64,000 nt of DNA, taken from VRUE01 sp963703335. GTDB taxonomy: Bacteria; Actinomycetota; Thermoleophilia; Solirubrobacterales; 70-9. Below the pieces are notes generated by a model. That model was not told where the DNA came from and did no database searches. It was given only the letters and a program-made list of their open reading frames with translations. Both the position numbers and the translations under genes were made by a program. Position 1 is the stretch's first letter. Every line of letters begins with the position of its first letter. The stretch spans positions 930,001 to 994,000 of the forward strand of contig OY969812.1 in NCBI GenBank assembly GCA_963703335.1, given 5' to 3'. Of the stretch, positions 60,075-64,000 are shown in pieces.

Positions 60075-61772
60075 TCAGGTCTCTTGGTAGAGCGGCCCGT
60101 CGCCGCCCTCGGGCAGCGTCAGCCGCCCGCCCTTGGCCGTGATCGCCCCGCACTGCACGCAGTTGGAAGCGGTCACATGCACATCCACCTCGGCGGCCCC
60201 GTTCTCGAGCTGCTCGTCGGGGATCTCGTAGACCTGGGCCGGGCACATCGAGACCCAGGTCTGGGCGATCTCGCGCGGCACCTTGGTCTGGATGCGGACG
60301 TGGTTGGGCGCGTCGTCGCGGGTCGCGTTGCCGGAGAGGAAGACGGAGTCGAGCTTGGCGAAGGTGAGCTCGTTGTCGGGCTTGACGTACATGTCGCCCG
60401 CCTTGCCGAGTTCCATGTCGACCTCGGAGTCATGCTCCTGCTTCCAGTGGCCGCCGGGGAAGTTGCCTTTGGTGATCGTCATCGCCGAGGCCATGGCGCC
60501 ACCGAGGAAGAACCCTTTCGAGAAAGGCTGGCGCATGTTGCGCGATTCGTAGAGGTCCTTCTCGATCAGCGATTTGTGGACCTTCTCGTCGTAGGCCTCG
60601 AAGTTGACCGAGTCCTGCTTGAGCGACTCGACGATCGTTTCCGCCGCGTACATCCCAGCGTGCATCGCGTAGTGGACCCCCTTCAGGGTCGGCACGTTGA
60701 CCATGCTCGCAGCGTCTCCGGCGACCACCATGCCGGGCACCGCGAGGCGCTTGGGCATCGCGAAGTAGCCGCCCGACGGAATCGTCTTGGCCCCCCAGGC
60801 GACCCGTTTGCCGCCCTCGAGCAGATCCTTGATGAAGGGGTGGGTCTTGAGCAGTTGCAGGGCGTCGTGGACCGAGAAGGTCGCGTCGGTGTAGTCGAGG
60901 CCGGCGACGAGCCCGATGCAGAGCTTGTCCTCCCCCATCGGGTAGATGAAGCTGCCGCCGAACTCGTTGTAGCGCGGCGACTTGCGCAGCGGCCAGCCCA
61001 TCGTGTGGATCACGCGGTCGAGTGGCTTGGCGACCTCCCAGACCTCCTTCACCCCGAGCTCCCAGCGCATCGGGTCGGCTCCGTGCATGTCGAAGTAGTC
61101 GTAGGCGGCGTAGGTGAGATGGCCGACGGTGCCCTCGGCAAGGACGGTCGCCTTTGCGACGACGTCGGAGCCCGGCTCGAAGTTGCCCAGCTCTTCGCCC
61201 TCCTTGCCGCGGCCGCGGTCGCCGGAGCGGATGCCCCGAACCACGCGATCTTCAACGAGCAGCTTGGTCGCAGCGGTCTCGGAGAGGATGTAGACACCGG
61301 CCTCCTCGGCTTTGTCGGAGAGGAAGCGGCCCAGCTTTGAGACCGAGGTGACGTAGTTGCCGTGGTTGCGGAAGTTCGGCGGCATCGGCTTCAGCGGCAG
61401 CGCCGCCTTTGAGGTCAGCAGGTAGACCGCGTCCTTGGTCACCTCCTGGAAGACCGGCCACTCCTCCTTGGGAAGATCGGGGAAGAGCTCTTCCATCGCC
61501 GAGGGCTTCATGTTCGCCCCCGAGAGCAGGTGCGCTCCCGCGACCTTGCCCTTCTCGATCACCGCGACCGGGACTTCGCCGAGCTTCTCGGTCAGCTCCG
61601 GCTCCTCCTCGAGCAGCTGCATGATCTTGTTGGCGCAGGCGAGCCCGGCGGGCCCGCCCCCGACGATCGCGATGCCGACCTCAATGCGCTCGTCCTCGGC
61701 GTCGGTCGGCGGGCCGATCACGTCGGCCGCGTCGAACGGCGGCGGGAACTCACTCGGTGCTACAGCCGGCAT
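60075..61772 (-). CDS. Electron transfer flavoprotein:ubiquinone oxidoreductase (ETF-QO) with altered cluster site
   Basis: ETF-QO moves electrons from reduced ETF into the quinone pool. It has 565 aa. The FAD Rossmann loop is IAIVGGGPAGLACANKI in outline, followed by KVAGAHLLSGANMKPSAM, the GMYAAETIVESLKQDS helix and the quinone-side hydrophobic segments. The C-terminal iron-sulfur domain has Cys510, Cys538 and Cys541 (ASNCVQCGAITAKGG). The family's fourth ligand at the CxxCxxC end is Ile544 here, so the normal 4Fe-4S cluster would lack one Cys. The PEGGDGPLY end is conserved. It lies 36 bp after etfA. Confidence 0.9.
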   Translation of the reverse strand: MPAVAPSEFPPPFDAADVIGPPTDAEDERIEVGIAIVGGGPAGLACANKIMQLLEEEPELTEKLGEVPVAVIEKGKVAGAHLLSGANMKPSAMEELFPDLPKEEWPVFQEVTKDAVYLLTSKAALPLKPMPPNFRNHGNYVTSVSKLGRFLSDKAEEAGVYILSETAATKLLVEDRVVRGIRSGDRGRGKEGEELGNFEPGSDVVAKATVLAEGTVGHLTYAAYDYFDMHGADPMRWELGVKEVWEVAKPLDRVIHTMGWPLRKSPRYNEFGGSFIYPMGEDKLCIGLVAGLDYTDATFSVHDALQLLKTHPFIKDLLEGGKRVAWGAKTIPSGGYFAMPKRLAVPGMVVAGDAASMVNVPTLKGVHYAMHAGMYAAETIVESLKQDSVNFEAYDEKVHKSLIEKDLYESRNMRQPFSKGFFLGGAMASAMTITKGNFPGGHWKQEHDSEVDMELGKAGDMYVKPDNELTFAKLDSVFLSGNATRDDAPNHVRIQTKVPREIAQTWVSMCPAQVYEIPDEQLENGAAEVDVHVTASNCVQCGAITAKGGRLTLPEGGDGPLYQET

Positions 61773-61808
61773 CGCGCTCTCCTTTACTGAGGACGACCGA
61801 GCTTGCGC

Positions 61809-62783
61809 TCAGCCGCCCTTCTTCGCCTTGATCGCCTCGGTCAGCTTGGGGACGATCTTGTGCAGGTCGCCGACCACGCCGAGATCCGAGAACTCGAAGA
61901 TCGGCGCGTTCTGATCCTTGTTGATCGCGAGGATGTTCTCCGAGCCCTGCATCCCGACCTTGTGCTGGATCGCGCCGGAGATGCCGGCTGCCAGGTAGAG
62001 CTTCGGCGCGACCGTCTTGCCGGTCTGACCGATCTGGGCCGCGTAGGGGTACCAGCCGGCATCGACCACGGCGCGGGTTGCGGCAACCGCCCCGCCCATC
62101 GCCTCGGCCAGTTCCTCGCACTGCTTGAAGCCCTCAGCAGCACCGAGGCCACGGCCGCCGCCGACGAGGATCTCGGCGTCCTCGATGTTGACGTCGGCGC
62201 CACGCTGCTCGCCGCGCTGGACCATCTTCGCCTTGGTCGACCAGGGCGAGAGCTCGACCGCGACGTCGATCACCTCAGCCGTGCCGCCGCTCTCATTGGC
62301 GTCAAATGCGTTGAGGCGGCCGATGATGATCCCCGGCTCGGCGACGTAACCGACGTCGGCGATCTGGGAGTCCTGCAGGATCGGCCGCTCGGCAACGAGC
62401 TTGCCGTCGGAGACCTTGACCTCGGTGACCTCCATCGTCACGCCGGCGTTGAGGCGAGCGGTGAGACCGGCGCCGATCTCGAAGCCGAGCAGGCCACCGC
62501 CGAAGAGGGCGTAGCTGAAGCCCTCGTCACCGATCACCTTGGCCATCGCGTCGACGATCGGCTGGGCGAGGCCCTCGGGCACGTCTTTGGCCCGGTAGAC
62601 CTTGGTCGCGCCCCAGTTGCCGAGAGCGGCGCAGGCATCGTCGGCGATGTCGCCGACGACCATCACGCCGGCCTCGCCACCGATCTGGCCGGCCAGCTTG
62701 GCCGCCTCGGAGATCGCACCGAGTGAGTTCTTGTTGAAGTTGCCCTCGTCGTCGTGGAGGGCGTAGGTCAGGATGCCTGCCAT
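61809..62783 (-). CDS. etfA: Electron transfer flavoprotein subunit alpha
   Basis: ETF alpha carries the FAD that accepts electrons from acyl-CoA and amino-acid dehydrogenases. It has 324 aa. The C-terminal FAD-binding signature is LYLAAGISGAIQHKVGMQGS with DQNAPIFEFSDLGVVGDLHK. The N-terminal half has the typical ETF fold. Its ATG follows the etfB stop directly, so the two subunits are made together. Confidence 0.96.
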   Translation of the reverse strand: MAGILTYALHDDEGNFNKNSLGAISEAAKLAGQIGGEAGVMVVGDIADDACAALGNWGATKVYRAKDVPEGLAQPIVDAMAKVIGDEGFSYALFGGGLLGFEIGAGLTARLNAGVTMEVTEVKVSDGKLVAERPILQDSQIADVGYVAEPGIIIGRLNAFDANESGGTAEVIDVAVELSPWSTKAKMVQRGEQRGADVNIEDAEILVGGGRGLGAAEGFKQCEELAEAMGGAVAATRAVVDAGWYPYAAQIGQTGKTVAPKLYLAAGISGAIQHKVGMQGSENILAINKDQNAPIFEFSDLGVVGDLHKIVPKLTEAIKAKKGG

Positions 62784-63575
62784 CTAGATCAGCTTCCTCT
62801 CGTCGAGCCAAGCGACGATCTTTTCGACCGTCTCGTTGGTGTCCTCGTCCTCGATGATCTCGCCGGCCTGCTTGGCGGGCGGCGGGTTGAGGGCCAGAAC
62901 CGATGTCTTGGAACCACCCTCGCCAACCATGCCGGCTTCGATGCCGACATCGCCGGTCGCCTTGGCGTCGAGGGGCTTCTTCTTGGCGCCCATGATCGCC
63001 TTCAGGCTGGGGTAGCGGGGCTCGTTGATCGCGTCGCCGACGCTGATCACGGCGGGCAACTCGATCTCGACCGTGTCATAGCCGTACTCGGCCTGGCGCT
63101 CGCAGCGCAGCTTGCCGTCGGTGACGTCGATCTTGATCACCTGGGTCAGCGAGGGCATCTTCAGGTGGTCGGCGACGACGGCGCCGATCGTGTAGCACTC
63201 GCCGTCATCGGACTGCTGGCCGAGCAGAACCAGGTCCGGGCTCTCGGCCTCGAGCACCTTGGCCAGCGAGTAGCCGGTGGCGCAGACGTCGGAGCCCGAC
63301 AGCGCGTCGTCGGAGAGGTGCACGGAGCGGTCTGCCCCGAGCGCGACCGCCTTGTGCAGAGCGCGGACCGCGGAATCGGGGCCCATCGTCACTGCGATGA
63401 CCTCCTCGACCGGGATCGCGCCACCCTCCTTGATCTGCATGGCGGCCTCGATGGCGTGTGTGTCGAAGGGGTTCAGGTTCTTCTCACCGCTGCGGTCCAG
63501 GCGCATCGTGTTGGAGTCGATGCGCTTCTGAACGGCGGCGTCCGGAACCTCCTTGACCAGGACGCAGATCTTCAA
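62784..63575 (-). CDS. etfB: Electron transfer flavoprotein subunit beta
   Basis: ETF beta binds AMP and forms the dimer with alpha. It has 263 aa from the TTG at 63575. A GGAGG 7 nt upstream fits this start better than a second TTG at 63581, which would touch the ribosome-binding site. The family recognition is MKICVLVKEVPDAAVQKRID in outline, GADRSVHLSDDALSG and LVLLGQQSDDGECYTIGAVV. The promoter region contains a TetR-type palindrome (63619-63634). Confidence 0.95.
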   Translation of the reverse strand: MKICVLVKEVPDAAVQKRIDSNTMRLDRSGEKNLNPFDTHAIEAAMQIKEGGAIPVEEVIAVTMGPDSAVRALHKAVALGADRSVHLSDDALSGSDVCATGYSLAKVLEAESPDLVLLGQQSDDGECYTIGAVVADHLKMPSLTQVIKIDVTDGKLRCERQAEYGYDTVEIELPAVISVGDAINEPRYPSLKAIMGAKKKPLDAKATGDVGIEAGMVGEGGSKTSVLALNPPPAKQAGEIIEDEDTNETVEKIVAWLDERKLI

Positions 63576-63590
63576 GTTCAAGCCTCCTTG

Positions 63591-63610
63591 GCTGTGTTCT
63601 GCTGTGTTCT
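63591..63610. repeat. 10-bp tandem repeat in the etfB leader
   Basis: GCTGTGTTCT occurs twice in a row (63591-63600, 63601-63610), just upstream of the etfB ribosome-binding site. Confidence 0.8.
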
Positions 63611-63618
63611 CAAGCTGG

Positions 63619-63634
63619 TTGACTGACCAGTCAA
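63619..63634. promoter_or_regulatory. TetR-type operator in front of etfB
   Basis: TTGACTGACCAGTCAA is symmetric at all positions except the two central ones. Operators of this size and sequence are typical of TetR regulators of fatty-acid or branched-chain catabolism. It lies 44 bp upstream of the start and could overlap a leftward -35 (TTGACT). No such regulator gene is adjacent. Confidence 0.6.
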
Positions 63635-63709
63635 TCAGTCTATCTATACAGGGCGCGGCGGGAGGTTAGCGGGCGCGGCGGAAAGCCGTTGCCGCGACCT
63701 GCGACGGGC

Positions 63710-64000
63710 CTAGACGTCGTCGCGCTCGGCGGCGTTCTCGCGGATGAACTCGACGATGTCGTCGGTCCCCGCGCCGGGCGTGAAAACGGCGGCGACGCCA
63801 AGCTTTTCCAGCTCCGGGATGTCCTCGGCCGGGATCGTTCCGCCGACCGTCACCAAGACGTCGTCGACGCCCTGCTCGGCGAGCAGCGCGACCACCTTCG
63901 GCACCAGCGTCATATGGGCGCCCGAAAGAATCGAGAGGCCAACCGCGTCGGCATCCTCCTGGATCACCGTCTCGGCGATCTGCTCGGGGGTTTGGTGAAG
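63710..64000 (-). CDS. Methylmalonyl-CoA mutase C-terminal (cobalamin-binding) domain, 5' end outside window
   Basis: The last 96 residues of a B12-binding domain run off the window end. LHQTPEQIAETVIQEDADAV, VGLSILSGAHMTLVPKVVAL and DVLVTVGGTIPAEDIPELEK followed by AVFTPGAGTDDIVEFI match the small B12 subunit or C-terminal domain of methylmalonyl-CoA mutase. The expected DxHxxG cobalamin motif would lie just outside the window. It is 135 bp upstream of the etfB start, and both fit propionyl-CoA and branched-chain oxidation. Confidence 0.88.
   Translation of the reverse strand, partial: LHQTPEQIAETVIQEDADAVGLSILSGAHMTLVPKVVALLAEQGVDDVLVTVGGTIPAEDIPELEKLGVAAVFTPGAGTDDIVEFIRENAAERDDV

Overview
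The window is 64 kb of very GC-rich, gene-dense chromosomal DNA. It most likely comes from an actinobacterium of the class Thermoleophilia (Solirubrobacter/Conexibacter-like). This placement is an inference from the high GC, the frequent GTG/TTG starts, the cluster comF-hpf-secA-prfB with ftsE-ftsX-peptidase-rnr-smpB, and the mixture of actinobacterial wall-polymer genes with an ETF/methylmalonyl-CoA mutase block. No rRNA or tRNA was seen, so the placement is not proven. There is no prophage, insertion sequence or CRISPR array. Most of the window is housekeeping, and the novelty lies in small repeats, operators and odd protein variants.

Layout. 1-8.5 kb: the tail of a flavin disulfide oxidoreductase, then a leftward operon ftsE-ftsX-S41 protease-RNase R-smpB ending in a proline-rich HhH membrane protein. 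8.5-16.8 kb: transketolase, nadA, an Fpg-type glycosylase, nadC, an AlbA_2 regulator flanked by CAAGTAG boxes, an ECF sigma factor coupled to an O6-alkylguanine methyltransferase, and a hydrolase. 16.9-24.7 kb: a secreted acidic protein, an esterase, prfB with its programmed frameshift, a methyltransferase, a SnoaL-like protein, secA, hpf and comF. 24.8-31.8 kb: a tightly overlapping sugar-nucleotide operon (LCP ligase, UDP-glucose dehydrogenase, two nucleotidyltransferases, PGI/PMI) and an M20 peptidase. 32.1-39.3 kb: the complete F1Fo ATP synthase operon. 39.4-44.8 kb: a frameshifted WecA/TagO-like transferase, a DUF354 protein, a membrane protein, glyA and a lysyl-oxidase-like protein. 44.8-51.5 kb: a GntR-MlaE-MlaE operon, tsaC-prmC-prfA, a SnoaL-like gene, DUF1385 and rpmE. 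51.6-55.5 kb: a GGDEF protein, a TetR/hydrolase divergon and a polysaccharide deacetylase. 55.5-59.9 kb: a fused epimerase-glycosyltransferase, a DegT aminotransferase and an EamA transporter. 60.1-64 kb: ETF-QO, etfA, etfB and the end of a methylmalonyl-CoA mutase subunit.

Working together. The protease, RNase R and SmpB genes fit ribosome rescue and envelope division. The LCP, sugar-nucleotide, WecA-like and epimerase-GT genes fit a surface glycopolymer. ETF, ETF-QO and the mutase fit fatty-acid and branched-chain oxidation feeding the respiratory chain and the ATP synthase.

Most unusual signals: (i) two copies of a long hairpin whose outer and inner stems differ in sequence yet stay paired around a conserved 12/8-nt internal loop, with solo half-copies beside them; (ii) two copies of a 48-bp palindrome, one carried in frame inside a transporter gene; (iii) a nearly identical promoter/operator in front of the GntR-MlaE operon and a SnoaL-like gene 2.6 kb away; (iv) a single-ORF epimerase-glycosyltransferase fusion; (v) metal-site losses in an Fpg glycosylase, an ETF-QO and a lysyl-oxidase-like protein.
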